A stretch of 60,000 nucleotides of DNA, from assembly GCF_000003815.2 (NCBI RefSeq), contig NC_049988.1:17535795-17595794 (forward strand). The letters are read 5' to 3'. This DNA comes from Branchiostoma floridae (Eukaryota; Chordata; Leptocardii; Amphioxiformes; Branchiostomatidae). Below, piece after piece: positions 42,501-54,800 of this stretch. Both the position numbers and the translations under genes were made by a program. A model generated the notes under the pieces. The model did no database searches and had not been told where the DNA came from. It was given only the letters and a program-made list of their open reading frames with translations. Positions within the stretch are counted from its first letter, which is position 1. Every line of letters starts with the position of its first letter.

Positions 42501-45493
42501 TTCAGAGACAACGGACAACTCAAGCAGCTTTTAAAAACGGACTGATACAGTAGAACTGACTTTCACTGTAATATTTTTCCTGAGTTATGTATGTAGTTCC
42601 CAAGTATTGTATGTTGGCTGTATATGTGTCCAGGGAGTCCTGAAAAGCAGGCTGAAGCCTGAGTGATGTAACCCTGGTAAAAAAATGTAGACCTGACAGA
42701 TGTGACTTGTCCTGAACCACGAGTTATCAAATCCGGAAGCTCACCGGCAGTACCATAAGAAGCCGCTTGGGCAGGGGACAAAATGTAATGTTTTCGAGGT
42801 CGCATCAAGACCTACCCACATACCAAATATTAGGCCTATGTCTATCTAGGCATTCTCGTGTTGTAGTGTTCGCGCACAGTCAAGCGCACGCACACAAACA
42901 CACGCACACAGGCACACACACGCACACACACACACACACACACGCACACACACACTCACATACGCACATATATATTTCTATTCCACAAGGACAGATTATT
43001 TCTCCCAAATACGTTTTAAAAGGACACACATATCGAAGACCTTTCACCTACACTTGTCATAAATGCTTCGTTTTGTATATAACCATTCTGTTTCGCGCAA
43101 ATATTTCCAAGAAAAAAATCTGTTTGGGAGAGAAAAAATATCTTAATGTCTGAAACTATTTTCAGTATTTGTATGGGAGGAAACAAATCATGTGTGTGTG
43201 TGAGACCTCTTTCAGCGCGTGTGTTGGAGAGAAAAATATCTGCGTGTGTGGGACCTTAAGTTTATTTTAGTTTTTTTTGTAGACGAGAAAAAAGGGCAGA
43301 GAATATGGTGATCTTTATATATGTGTAATTTTGCAACACTTGGCCCCCATAGTATCGACTTCTTATGAAAGTGAAGTATATAAATCTGGACATCTTACCG
43401 CCAGCTTCTTGCTGAGGAATGTTAGCATACTGCCTTTGCCTTGCTTCGCGAGTGGAGCGCGTGTTCCTGTCATCCCTTGGTGAGCCTGAAGTGCCGGCAT
43501 TATTCCCGGAAGTGCCAGCATCATTACCGGAAGTGACACCTTCACTCTCGGAAGAGGCAGCAGCTCCTCTTTCTACTGACACGCCATTGTCATCATCAGC
43601 ATCTTCGTCCTGATATCTGACGGCATATGGCTCCATGCTATCTGGTCCCAAGTCAGTATCAGGATCCGTGCCCTGGTCCTCCAGGTTCGGGTTTGTGGCT
43701 TCACTTGCAGATAGAGAGTTCGAGGGCATCAGGTTGTACACGTGCTCAAAGGCTTGGTTTGGATGAAGGGCATCACAGCTGCTTGCTCCACCCGGATACG
43801 TGCGGTCTGATAGAACACATGTGATTTTAAAACAAGGAATGTTTTCAAACGTTGAACAGTACGTTTCAACACAAAAGTTGGGCTCTCCCAAGTTTTTTTA
43901 CTGTCCAACTCCAGCCTCAGTTGTCAAGGCAAGACAAAGACTGACAAAGACTGGACTTGGACAGTAGAAAATCCAGAATAGATAAATCGGGAATAGCACA
44001 CAGTGCAATAAATCAGAAAACAGTAAATATCAATCAAGTCATTGATACTAAATTAGTAACACAGCCCTCTATATATTTTAGATATCAGCAGCACGTACGG
44101 TAGATGCAAGCAAATTTAGGATACAAACATATAAGTAGCTAATCGGTCTTGTTGATATAACAGTTACGATAGATACAATCATTACCGGTTACATTAGACG
44201 CCTTGGTACTTGATATTTTTCTTGAAACGAAACAGCCTGCCATAAGAGAAAGCTTTAAATATTAATGATGTGCTCTTTTAACTTTCCGGCCCGTTGTTTA
44301 TGTTTTTAAGATGGCGTCGGATGCCGGCGTTGCTTCAGAAGCTTGTCTGTATTGCAGTCCATTTAGTATCATAGCGAGAGTGACGCACCGTACGACAATC
44401 GCAAGCAAGACAAGGACAGGACAGTAACAGTACAAAAACCGCAGGATTAAAAAGTTTTACCTGTTCCGGTGTTGTATATAGGGTTTGGTATACGCGCAGC
44501 GGCGCCCGGAACGGACCACCAATCAGTCTGTTGCTGCTGCATGGGTGTGGCACCTGTTGTAACGGTGGAAAAAAATAGTTTATATAGTAAAGATATAGAA
44601 GAGAGACAAGAACAGGATGACGTAAGCGGATCTGAAGGCGTTCTACCTTCTCCGGAGGCGTACGCGGGGTTGGGAACACTCCTAGCGGCGTCGGCACGTG
44701 CCCGCCAATCAGTCTGCGGCTGCTGCATGGGTGTGATGCCTGGAGGAAAATTACAAAATGAAAATGGCGCCGACGGAATGTATTTAGGAGCACAACATTC
44801 GCTTAAAGATTTTATGAAATCATCATTTTATGAAAACATTATTTGTCACAAAGATATTTCTATCAACTATCTTAGTTTCATTTTATTAACAACACAAACG
44901 CGTCTGCTGTAAATTGTCACCCATAAAATTGCATGATATTACTGTTACAGTAGCAGTATTTTAGTTTGTGGCTTTTAAAAAGTACTTTTCATCTTGAACA
45001 GTGATTCTGGGTTCCACACTGGTTAAGTTTTCAACCAAGTGCACCAACTCCTCTTGATTACTGTTTCTTTACGTTCATTGGTTTGACGACTCAAGACTAA
45101 TTTATAAGTTAATTTTTGCAGCTTTCAAGAAAACGGGGATTTACTTCACCAACCGAATGGTGGACGCACCCCTCAATACACCATGCCCCAGGCGGGGTTC
45201 GTATTTGATTCATATGACATGGCAGTGGGGTCAATTACTACTTGTACCCTCCCAGGGATAGAAATGATATCGTCATCAGAATAAGAATCTTCCAAGCTTC
45301 ATGCCTCGAACAAATTATATTTGGAAAAGATAGAAGAAAAAACGTTGTACACCAAGCAAGGCATGGGGTAATTCTAAATGTCGGATTTGTCATTACATAG
45401 ATTTTTGAAAACGAAACCCCATTGACCACTAACATTTTTAAAAACATATATACCTGTGTCACCAGTCTGGGACTGCAGTTGATCTCCGAGCAT
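38854..45493 (-). CDS. Type II transmembrane fibrinogen-related protein (FIBCD1-like architecture), 549 aa
   Basis: Seven exons on the minus strand: 45493-45454, 44739-44647, 44553-44461, 43806-43399, 40242-40097, 39927-39711 and 39506-38854. Phases 1,1,1,1,0,1 agree and total 550 codons with a TAG stop. The N-terminal half (about 210 aa) is cytosolic by prediction: it has no signal peptide, two NPxY motifs and an acidic Ser/Gly-rich stretch. A single span VSGIAVLLSLVAVGIAPLTF (about 236-258) follows basic residues (IRSHRS), giving type II topology. Then comes a coiled coil of about 72 residues and a C-terminal fibrinogen domain (about 217 aa). This matches the layout of FIBCD1, an acetyl-group-binding type II receptor; ligand and function here are inferred only. 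The gene ends convergent with copy A and starts head to head with copy B. Its fourth intron contains a LINE. Confidence 0.85.
39711..39927 (-). CDS. Coiled-coil exon of the fibrinogen-related gene
   Basis: It encodes EITQLSTSLDALKRDRDDMR, QLATNFDALKRDLSSTVDAF and NRDRDDMRRDLDKERKRTAA. The heptad pattern is visible, with an internal repeat of about 19 residues (DALKRD / DRDDMR). It probably drives oligomerisation, as in other membrane FReD proteins. Confidence 0.85.
40097..40242 (-). CDS. Transmembrane exon of the fibrinogen-related gene
   Basis: It begins RTYPGGASARGALCSFIRSH and ends in the span and FINKE. RTYPGGAS also opens the previous exon (43,806), with 20-odd identical bases at the DNA level. 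Confidence 0.85.
41575..41795. mobile_element. Dispersed repeat inserted in the LINE
   Basis: This segment lies between RT residues and the LINE C-terminus and is non-coding. It includes 'gtgggttctttttaacgtcc', 'tatccgagggacggcc' and 'ggtgctcattttcacctgag', phrases I associate with dispersed repeats of marine invertebrate genomes. Exact borders are not clear. Confidence 0.5.
42061..42388 (+). mobile_element. Second, 5'-truncated retrotransposon nested in the LINE, with 11-bp target site duplication
   Basis: It encodes IDRVPNCTIYDMTKTKPL, RLRQLNFLGHVLRMPEDEP and RQLAADRRNWRRLALQPN, the C-terminal region of a different LINE class. It ends in 'gatgatgata'. 'atgctacaaag' occurs immediately before (42,050-42,060) and at the end (42,378-42,388). 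Removing one copy plus the insert restores the host LINE frame (WTRYATK|QLSEWD). Confidence 0.88.
42885..42972. repeat. (CA)n microsatellite
   Basis: Degenerate 'cacacacgcacaca' run downstream of the LINE. Confidence 0.95.
43399..44739 (-). CDS. Cytosolic exons 2-4 of the fibrinogen-related gene
   Basis: Exon 2 (44,739-44,647) encodes ITPMQQPQTDWRARADAARS then VPNPAYASGEG. Exon 3 (44,553-44,461) encodes ATPMQQQQTDWWSVPGAAAR then IPNPIYNTGT. Both are 93 nt with phase 1 at both ends, a clear tandem exon duplication, and each ends in an NPxY motif. Exon 4 (43,806-43,399) is acidic with EPYAVRYQDEDADDDNG and three GTSGN-type repeats. Confidence 0.82.
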
Positions 45494-46190
45494 GGTGCGA
45501 CTTGTCAGGTTTCTGCACAGCAAAAATACACGTCCTACCTCAGGCGTGGTCCGAAACTCAATGAGAAATACAGCCTAATCTGAAGAAATTAGAAACCAGA
45601 GATGAAAGAAAATCATATTGAGTGGGTGTAAAACAACACACGTTTTCCAGTTGAGACCAATCATACAGACACGTAATCCTTTTCTTTGTTTGTTTGTTTG
45701 TTTGTTACATATTGAAAGAAAGGTATCGAAAACATTTTTTAAAGAAATTCAATTTTTTTATCATGTTTGGAAAACTATCAGATATATTGAATTAATGTAT
45801 ACGTACACATGGGAGAAAAACAATTTTCACTCTTTCTTCTTTGTTGTTCGTCTGACATTTTCCGCGTTCGTCACACAACGAGTAGTCAGTCAACACACGT
45901 AAGATTTTCGTGTTAACGCAATTCATAGGTTTTCTACAGTGAATACATTTCATTTGGGGTTTTTGGCCTAGCGAAACTCAAGTGGCAAACCCATGCTTAA
46001 TAATGATAATACTATTATCAGGCTATTTACACGAGCTACCTTAAAACATATGTCAGATTATCAGGGTCACTAGTTACTAGTAGGGTTACTACTAGTACAA
46101 GTCATTTTTAAGCAGAAGTGTTCCCTTTTCGCATATGGGTGATTTTGGAACAGTATATTGTTGGACAGGATGGAGATATGCTGTATTTGC
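44800..46190. other. FReD intron 1, first exon surroundings and upstream DNA; no other gene seen
   Basis: Apart from the 40-nt first coding exon at 45,454-45,493 (start context gcaccATGc) I see nothing coding. The 5' UTR and promoter of the fibrinogen gene should lie at 45,494-46,100. A (gttt)n run is at 45,687-45,705. Confidence 0.45.
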
Positions 46191-46194
46191 CCTC

Positions 46195-46895
46195 AACAAG
46201 ACTGGTGCTGAATATCCCTGGTGCTGAATGACACACAACAAGACTGGTGCTGAATATCCCTGGTGCTGAATAACACACCAACAAAACTGGTGCCCCTGTC
46301 CCTGGTGCTGAATGACACACCAACAAGACTGGTGCCCCCGTCCCTGGTGCTGAATGACACACCAACACGACTGGTGCCCCCGTCCCTGGTGCTGAATGAC
46401 ACACCAAAAGACTGGTGCTGAATATCCCTGGGGCTGAAAGACACACCAACAAGACTGGTGCTGAATATCCCTGGTGCTGAATAACACACCAACAAGACTG
46501 GTGCCCCTGTCCCTGGTGCTGAATGACACACCAACAAGACTGGTGCCCCCGTCCCTGGTACTGAATGACACACCAACAAGACTGGTGCCCCTGTACCTGG
46601 TGCTGAATGACACACCAACAAGACTGGTGCCCCCGTCCCTGGCGCTGAATGACACACCAACAAGAATGGTGCCCCTGTCCCTGGTGCTGAATGACACACC
46701 AACAAGACTGGTGCCCCTGTCCCTGGTGCTGAATAACACACCAACAAGAATGGTGCCCCTTTCTGCCCCTGAATGACACACCAACAAGAATGGTGCCCCT
46801 GTCCCTGTGCTGAATGACACACCAACAAGAATGGTGCCCCTGTACCTGGTGCTGAATGACACACCAACAAGACGGATGTCCCTGTCCCTGAATGA
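46195..46895. repeat. 42-bp minisatellite, about 17 copies
   Basis: The unit reads 'ctggtgctgaatgacacacc' then 'aacaagactggtgcccctgtcc'; a few units are shortened to 'aatatccctggtgctgaa'. Because 42 is divisible by 3, long open frames appear in several frames on both strands (up to 271 codons), with a 14-residue period. No splice or start context supports coding. Confidence 0.95.
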
Positions 46896-47109
46896 CATAT
46901 CACAAAAACTGATGTGACGTGTGTAACAGCTAACATGAATAATTTAAGTCGGGTTAGGGGTGGGGGCGAAGTCATTAGGTGGGGGAAGGGGCGCTGTGAA
47001 ACCGACAATGGAGTATATTCATGTATTTTATAACCTTTTATAAACCTAGGTAGTGTTACATGTTACACCACAAGTCTAAAGCATTCTAGCTTTAGACAAA
47101 GAAATATAT

Positions 47110-48148
47110 TCAATGGAATAATTTTGCCAAACCTGTTTTTATAATATCCTAAAAGGTTTCCCATTAAAACCATTAAAGACACACACTCCACCCCTATGAT
47201 ATTCACTAGGATGGACACATTGTTGTTCACTTACACAGAAAGATCGCCTTATAGATGACTACGTCATGTCAAAGGATGAAAACCACTAATGTCAGCAGGT
47301 AGATTGATCGAAGGTCGCGACAACAACAGTTTTTGTGTAGCAAATGACGCATTAATAACATGTATTTATAAGCAAGGTCAGAAATAAATATCGGGTTACT
47401 GAAGAAGTTGAAATGTTTGCGGGAAGTTAAGTTCGATGTATTTAAAAATAAGGAGTGTCCGCGGTGGTTTGAAGTTCGCGGTTGAGACAAGGAGGTTGGA
47501 AGGAAGAAAACAGATAAAAAGATTCGCTGTGGGTTAGTTGCAGCAAAAATGAAGAACGTATAACCATCTTGAAGATTTCCAGTTTTACAGTAAGTCCCAT
47601 GGTTCTATCCTGTGACGTATCATAAAATTCTCCTCTCGAAAATCGTTAAAAATCCATCAGGCGAAACGACTTAAAGTAGCTATCTTGACCACATGTATTT
47701 TACCGATCTGCTGGACACTTATGATATGTTTTGACGAATTTCTTATCTTGGAAGTGAAAGACGTTTTGATACATCTTCAATACGACTTTCGGTCGACTTT
47801 TTTGGTCACCAATAGGTCGCCGACTTCCCAAATCGCCAGGACATTTTGAGCGTCTTTTTTCAACTGAAAATCTATCCTGTTACACTGGACGGCTTTTGGT
47901 GATCGGCGAACATTGGTGGATCCCTAGGAATCACGCAGTAGTCGAGACGACACCGGCCGTACTTCCGTCGAAAATGTCCGTTTGAGCTCGAACACTCGAG
48001 CTATTTTCCTGTCGTCCTGTTGCACAACTCACGTTTGCTGTTAATATTCAGCGTACAGTTCAAATAGACTTGTAAAGAAACTTTTTGAAGGTACAAGACT
48101 GGATCGTTTATATACTCAACGTTGAGGAGACTCACGAAGAAGGTGAAG
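47110..48148 (+). promoter_or_regulatory. Upstream region of copy B, homologous to the copy A upstream region
   Basis: Homology to 13,480 onward begins near 'ttttgccaaacctg' and runs in blocks to the shared leader 'gactcacgaagaaggtgaag' before the ATG. 'caccaataggtcgccgactt' (47,810) matches 'cgtcaataggttaccgactt' (15,127). The two MITEs of the A region are absent. Confidence 0.5.
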
Positions 48149-50374
48149 ATGGACAAGCTGTTGCTGGTTACAGGTAAAAATACATCTTGTAGACATACAT
48201 TTCTTAATGTTCTTTGACGTCTTGCATACATGATATTGACCTGACCGGGCAAAACACGTTAAAGCGGAGGGTTAGCAACCATTCCTGTAAAAAAATAAAC
48301 TTTACTTCTGAAACAGCGAGGAAATTTGCTGCCCTATATGTCACTTGGCACGAAAAGGGCACAAAATATATTTCTATTAAAACCTAAAGGGTGATCTATT
48401 GTGAAATACTGCAATTTTGCATCTTTTACATGTCTTAGAAAATCTATATTGCACATCCTTCGTTTAGACTTTTATGTCGCACATGTGGTTTTGTCTTATT
48501 TGATTTGTTATTTTGATTAGAATTTAGAGTATAGCGACCTACTGTTTTGTGTTTCGATTCTGTACTTTATGTGAGATTAGTCCTGTCGATTGACTTGCCG
48601 TTTTTTTTTACCCTGTTGGTTCTTTTTCTCATGCAATTGATACCACCTACGATGTATATTGATGTTTTAGTTTATCGTCAGTGGTATCATGCACTTTCCA
48701 TTGTAGCATCTATTATGTGTCTTCGGATCCGTGGTTACCTTTACCGTTAGGGTACCAAAGCGTAACAATTAGTCGCATGCTTTAAGTGTGCTTAAGCCGG
48801 GTTTACAATTCATGCGGACGCCGGCCGAATTTGTAGCTCGGTCAGAGCTCGCGAATGTCAAGATCGCCCGAGTATCGGCTGTATTTTGTCGCTGAAAATC
48901 TGCCCTTTTACAAATGAAAGGAGCCCGTCCGACGTCCGTCCAATACTACTGATTATAAATTTTTAATGAGATTGTACTATATCTGGAACAAGGACGAATT
49001 CAGAGCTGACTAACCTTGTAAAAAGTAAACATTTGTATTAACTTTAATTTCTGAGTTGCGGGAAATGTGTAGGATATGAGCGTGTTGCATGTTGTATTTG
49101 TGCTGTAAGAAATAAAAGTGTGATTACGGGTCAAGAAGGAGGGGGCAGAAGAATGATGACATTTTTGCGATGATGAAATTTTAGCGGTTGAGTGGTGACC
49201 GTGAACATTCAAAGAATTACAGTACCTCGGTCTTCCCGTAGCTGACAAGAAAGCACGCAAAAACTTCGTTTCTCTGCTCGACCAAAAATTCGATCGTCTT
49301 CCCCTGAATCGAATTGAGTTGAAAGAAAGGGAATTTGAGGCGATTTCTAGGCATAGAATATACAGTATGAAGTGTCCATTCTCGAAGGAGAATAATTTTG
49401 TTTTCAAATTTAATTTTGGAACAGTCCATTTTTACATAAGGAGGAGGGTGGGGTGAAATATGCTGAAAATACCGGCCTTTCTAATATCTGTTTACGTTTG
49501 TGTCAGTCCTTGTTGCCTTTTTTTCATTTATGTAATCATTTCTGCTTTCATATATGTGCTCATTTAATTTTATTTAATGTTCAATAAAAAGTTTTATCCA
49601 CAACAAAACTGCAGCAATCCTGTGGATGGCGGTCGTGTCCCTCCCGCGAGTGGAGTCGTCCCTGTGTCGTGGTGATGTCCCCGCCCCGTCGTGTTCATGT
49701 CGGGACGGAGTCGCAGCAGCAAACGGGCAGTGCACCGTCTGCTCCTGTACAGCGGACGGACAACCAAGGGATTGCCGGGGTGACCAATTCTTTTTATTCT
49801 TTTTATCGACACGAATGGATGGATGGATGGATGAATGGATGGATGAATGAATGAATGAATGAATGGATGAATGAATGGATGAATGAATGATTGTTTATTT
49901 GCGTGCCTTGTGCTTTACATGCCCAGCCCATGTGGGCCTTTAGACAGAGACATTAAATCATGTACAGATAACTAGACTTTGTTAAAACTCTACTATCTAA
50001 ACTCTGCTGCTGGACGTCTGAAAGCGACTTTTCCAGTTCTACTATTCTACCTTCCTTCTCCTGAACTTGAACCTCATAGTTTTCTGACTTGGACTTGAGT
50101 TCTTCCTCAAGAGAAGACACAAATAATTTCAATGTATTATTTGTTAACTATCATTTTGTTGCAACCTGTACGTAAACCAGCGGATATAAATGTGTATTAA
50201 AGTTTATCATTCATTAATGAAGATAAAAACTGTTTCTAACCCAGGTCCTGTCGTGAACACCCCCTGTGAGACCGTGCACGCCCCCGGCTGTAGTCTCACC
50301 ACAGCGACAGGGTATGCACCACCCGGGGGCCAGCCGTGCTACGTCACAGCAGACATTCTAGAGGGGATCCGCAG
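48149..50374 (+). CDS. Copy B exons 1-3: signal peptide and Cys-rich N-terminus
   Basis: MDKLLLVT joins AILWMAVVSLPRVESS, then CRGDVPAPSCSCRDG and QCTVCSCTADGQPRDCRG. All cysteines of copy A are conserved. Exon 3 differs in TPCETVHAPGCSLTTATG. Intron 1 is 1.44 kb against 0.34 kb in copy A, so about 1.1 kb of extra sequence (roughly 48,300-49,550) separates exons 1 and 2; no exon is seen in it. Confidence 0.85.
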
Positions 50375-51833
50375 GTACGAACATAAGCATAAGCCATTTC
50401 AAAGTTCCGAGTGAGCATGTGCAGTCGTGGTGCATTGTGGTCTAAGATTGACAAGGTCAAAATAAGACATCCATACCAGAATTTGACATTCACAAAGGTT
50501 CCGAAATTATTCAGCATAAGCTATGTCAAAGGTCCCAGTGCGCAGGTGCAGTCGTGATGCATTGTGGTCTAAGACTGACACCCCGAATTCTGTTCTAAGG
50601 TTAAGACACCCATCTTTTTTTGGATAGCACTTACATCGTATAATGGCTATATGAAAAAAGATATCAATCTTTCTACTGAACACTACAATGTTTATTCAAA
50701 CGTTTCAGACAACATCCACTGTCTTTCTTCAGTGATATGACGATAAAAGTATACTTTTATTTTATAACGTTACTTTTATTTTCCTTTCACTGAGGAAAGA
50801 CAGTGGATGCTGTCTGAAACGTTTGAATAAACATTGTAGTGTCCAGTAAAAAATTCAACTTCTACTATTGAATTCCTGGATGAGTAATCTGCACAAACGT
50901 ATAACAAATATATAATTTTATTGTTCGAATGTATCTGCTTTGTTTTTTTTTAGCATCGACAATCCTCTGCGAGAACATCGGTGCGGAAACATCATCATGA
51001 ACGCCTTGGTGTCGTTCCAGTGTGACCACGCCTACAAAGTAAGCATCAGACTTTCAACATCTTACGTAGTTTTTTTTATTTGAGATTTTCATTACCTATT
51101 TCCCGCACAGCGGTTTATGTGGTCAAGTGGTTACTAACGTTATAGGCAGGATTCTTAATACTTATGGCAATGGGAAATAATCAAAGTGACCAACATTGAC
51201 CAGGGTACCAGCGTAGAGCTAGGTATGACTGTGCTGGAAAAATACATATAAATAGCATTTTCTCATTAATAATGGATTAGACTCTAGTGGGATACAAAAG
51301 ACTGCATTTTCCTAATGTATCACCATTCATTATGACATTGATCATGGGGTCGGCTGTGCAATTTGGAGCTTAGGAAGCGATGAACAGGATGAAGTGGTGA
51401 GAGTTGAAGATAGACTGATTGCAGCTGCAGAGTGTCCAGACCACTGCAGCAGCAGAACACACTGGACTAGTATTATTGATCATGAAAATGAGCTACCCTT
51501 ATTTTAACCATTAATGCATTGCCAAGGAGATTGTGTTTTTGGGTGTGATTGTTTGTTCGGAACAGCATAATTCGAGAAGTAGTGGCTGAATATTTATGAG
51601 ACAAGAAATATTGCGGGGATGGAATTTTGTGGTAGGGATAAAATGAAGAGCTGGTGATGGTTAGAATATCACAGTCTGTCGATTAAAACAGGAAGAAGAA
51701 AAAGAGTTGATAAAGACACAGAGGACGTCTCGGAAGCTTCCCAAGCTGCGAACTGTAGTTGTGTGCATGTAATAATTCAAAAGAAAACATATAACGTTAT
51801 AGATATATAGATCTGTCTATATCTCTCCATCAA

Positions 51834-51886
<53 letters not shown>

Positions 51887-54800
51887 ATATTAGATAAATA
51901 CATATTATAAAGATTATGTTACTTCTCTTAGTCCTTGCGCAATTAGCCTTCGGGCATGATTTTGCAAATAAACATGCTATATATATTCTTTTATGAAGGT
52001 ATCGGTGCGGTGGACTGTGAGGCAAAGCGACACCCAGGTGTTGAGTCTTGAGGCCCTGCCGGATGACGTCATCACCGACAAGTTGAGACTCTCCCTGCAG
52101 CCGAAAACCTTACCTCTCGGTCTCTTCATGGTGCAGGTGGGGAAGGGGTGAATTTTACTCTTCAAGCAGAATTTATGCTCCGGCTCTTTTTTTAAACGTT
52201 TTTTAATGCGTTTTTATCGGGCTTTACTCGCCTAACTAGTCATAGAGATAGTATCAAAGCTGGCCAAGGAGTGCCCGTTTGACTCTCTTTGGCCGGCTAT
52301 ACTTCTTGGCCAGCTTTGATACTATCTCTAAGGCACCGTAGGGTCTGCTTGGAGACTACGGCTAACCTCTGCTAATCTCCAAGCAGATTCCTCCGTGACA
52401 AGACAGTAACATAAGCTGGGGAAGGACCTCAGCCGGCAGAGGAGTAAAATTGGCCACGCGGCCCAGACATCCAGAAAACTGTACAAAATAGAAAGCCCGA
52501 TGAAAACGTCAAAAAACAACCGGAGCCTAACCTATGCTTGGAGAGTAGTGAATCTAGCACATATCCCTCACCCAAGAAGCGTTGTCGTAAGAGAGAGTAA
52601 TGCACAAGATGATAGCTACTCATGCAAATGAATAGCTTTTGGAAACGGCCAGACATTTTTGATACACTACTTTTCATCAATGACTGAACAACTGAAATGG
52701 GCAAGAAGGTTAACATTAAACATTGAGAGTAGGGGTGGGTACCGGTACAGTGGACCGGGTGTTGGACCTATTAGAAAATGAACAGATTATATCGGCACTA
52801 TAAAGGCGGCAGACGTGAATGTGTTTTGAGGCTTATTGGTCCAAGAAAATAACAAGAGCGAAGTACAGGAGGACTGATAGCCATTTTTACCAAGTTTCTA
52901 CAGTCAAACATAGTATAACTTAACAGAGACAGCGTTGTTTACGTGAAGATAGAATACTCCACCAAACAGATTCTATTGTAGCGAAATTGACCATTATTTT
53001 GAGTATCGTCCATTCACAAACAATTAGTTCCAGGTTCAGGTCCGGACCTGGACCTGATCCTCTGGACCTGGTCCGGACATGGACCTGAATTTTCTGTACC
53101 GGTACCCACCTCTAATTGAGATCATGTCACCCATAAAATTAAGTCGTTATGGCCTTGCGACTCTTTCAGGTCACAGTGACCATGGAAGTACCCGAGGTCG
53201 GACATACCAGCATCGGTGTGGCGCAGACGTGGCTGGAGGTGATACCGTTCCCCATTGTGGCGAGAGTTTCCGGCTTTGCCGCGAGAACCCGACCGCTAGG
53301 GCATGTCTTTGTCCTTGCCGCGCTGTCTTACCACCCTGACTGTCGGGTCCCCAGCGACCAGCTAAGCTACAACTGGACTTGTGAAGCAGTCAGTTACCCG
53401 AACCCACCAGGTATAGTACATGTTTTCCAGTGAAGAAACTAACCTATGCATTGGTCACAATAACCCCTTTTCAGTCACAAAGATATAATTTACAGGTTAC
53501 TAGCTCTTCCCCTTTAATGTTATTGAGCTTAACTGTGAGGCTGCCACCAGTTCAGCAACAGAAAACCCTTGCATGTATACATTTACATGCTCTAAGATGA
53601 GAATTGTCATCACAACTGTAAGAAGAAATTCTGTGTATTGTACCGTGTACAGCATTGTTGCCATGTAAATTCCACATATTTAGTTTCTACAGATTGTGGT
53701 TCACCTAAGATTAAATCTTTAACAAACTATCCTCAGTTACCAGCCCTGGAATATCGTCTTGTGAGGCTCTTCTTGGATTAGGGGCTTTTTCGGATCCAGA
53801 CGGAGGAGTCTTGCACTTCGACACCAGCACGAAGCCTGTCCCGCTGGATTCTGTGGTCAAAGTACGACTGACCATCGCCGCTGACGGGCACGACCCTGGT
53901 CATACCTACATCGACATACACACTAACGGAGACCCAAGCCTCGGACAATACAGACTAATGTAACGTTCTTTTTTGTTAGTGATTTGTTTTCCGTAAGGTC
54001 TCTTAAGCAGGCTGTTTTTCTATAACACTCCTTTTTTAATAGTGATGTTCGTCCCTAATTTCTTTTGGGTAGTATGGACAACAGATGATGATAGACGTGT
54101 ATCCGGCATGTATACTCATACAGCCTCATTACCCCTCTGATTTGCTTAGCAACCCATCACGCAACAACCCTGGAGACTTCATCGCCCACGAGATGCTGCA
54201 CCTCACCATGGGACCAGGCGTGGATTATTCCGGCCCTAACCTGTGGAGTCTTGTGGAGGCCCCAGCGGACTTTCCTGGCCTCGACTGGAATAACGACGTC
54301 TTGCTTGTTACTGAAGATACCCTCAAAGTTCGTCCCAACGTTTTTACAGTAAGTACTTGGAATACGAATCCTATTGTTTCTGGTTATTTACAAATGCATC
54401 TCAATGAAGACAGTGGCGACGACGATACAATCTTGATTTGCGCACTTCTTAAACTATACAGTATTGAAAAAAAAATATTAGACGGCTGATTCGTGGCATT
54501 TTGCTTTGTGGTAAAAATAAAGCATTCTTTTGAGGCATTTTTGTCTGGTTTCACAGGTCCCCGGATATTACACGGTCAGAGCTACCAACTACCTGAACCC
54601 CGCCTATCCACGGATAGGAGAATATCGGTTTCTCGTCATCAGGAATCCGGTACCACTGAGGCTTCTCCAGGACAACCCCGCAGAAATCCCACCAGACGTG
54701 TGCTCTGTCCGCCCTGCAGACGGAGTATCATTAGTGGACAAGTTCTGCATCGTCTGCGAAGGTACCAAAATTTGGTCGAAAAAAACGGTTTAAACATCTT

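Larger units (their letters stand above)
40436..42560 (+). mobile_element. Decayed non-LTR retrotransposon (CR1/Jockey-like) with reverse transcriptase, in FReD intron 4
   Basis: The plus strand carries an RT ORF in pieces: KATGLDKIPSKLLKDSAP, NYRPVSVLNVSSKVMERIV, a TAG at 40,796, then ALFLDLRKAFDSVNHQILL, GVPQGSVLGPLLFCLYVNDL and FTYLGVTMDSTLQWSDHI. The catalytic box is YAGD rather than YADD (41,123-41,134). Two foreign segments interrupt it (41,575-41,795 and 42,061-42,388), after which the C-terminus resumes (LTVPKAHLQPF, FQGPTLWNELSAVQR). It is antisense to the host gene and inactive. Confidence 0.92.

Noticed and set aside
46092-47008. Three overlapping open frames of 223-271 codons with 14-residue repeats
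   Set aside because: A 42-bp repeat keeps all frames open; no supporting gene signals.
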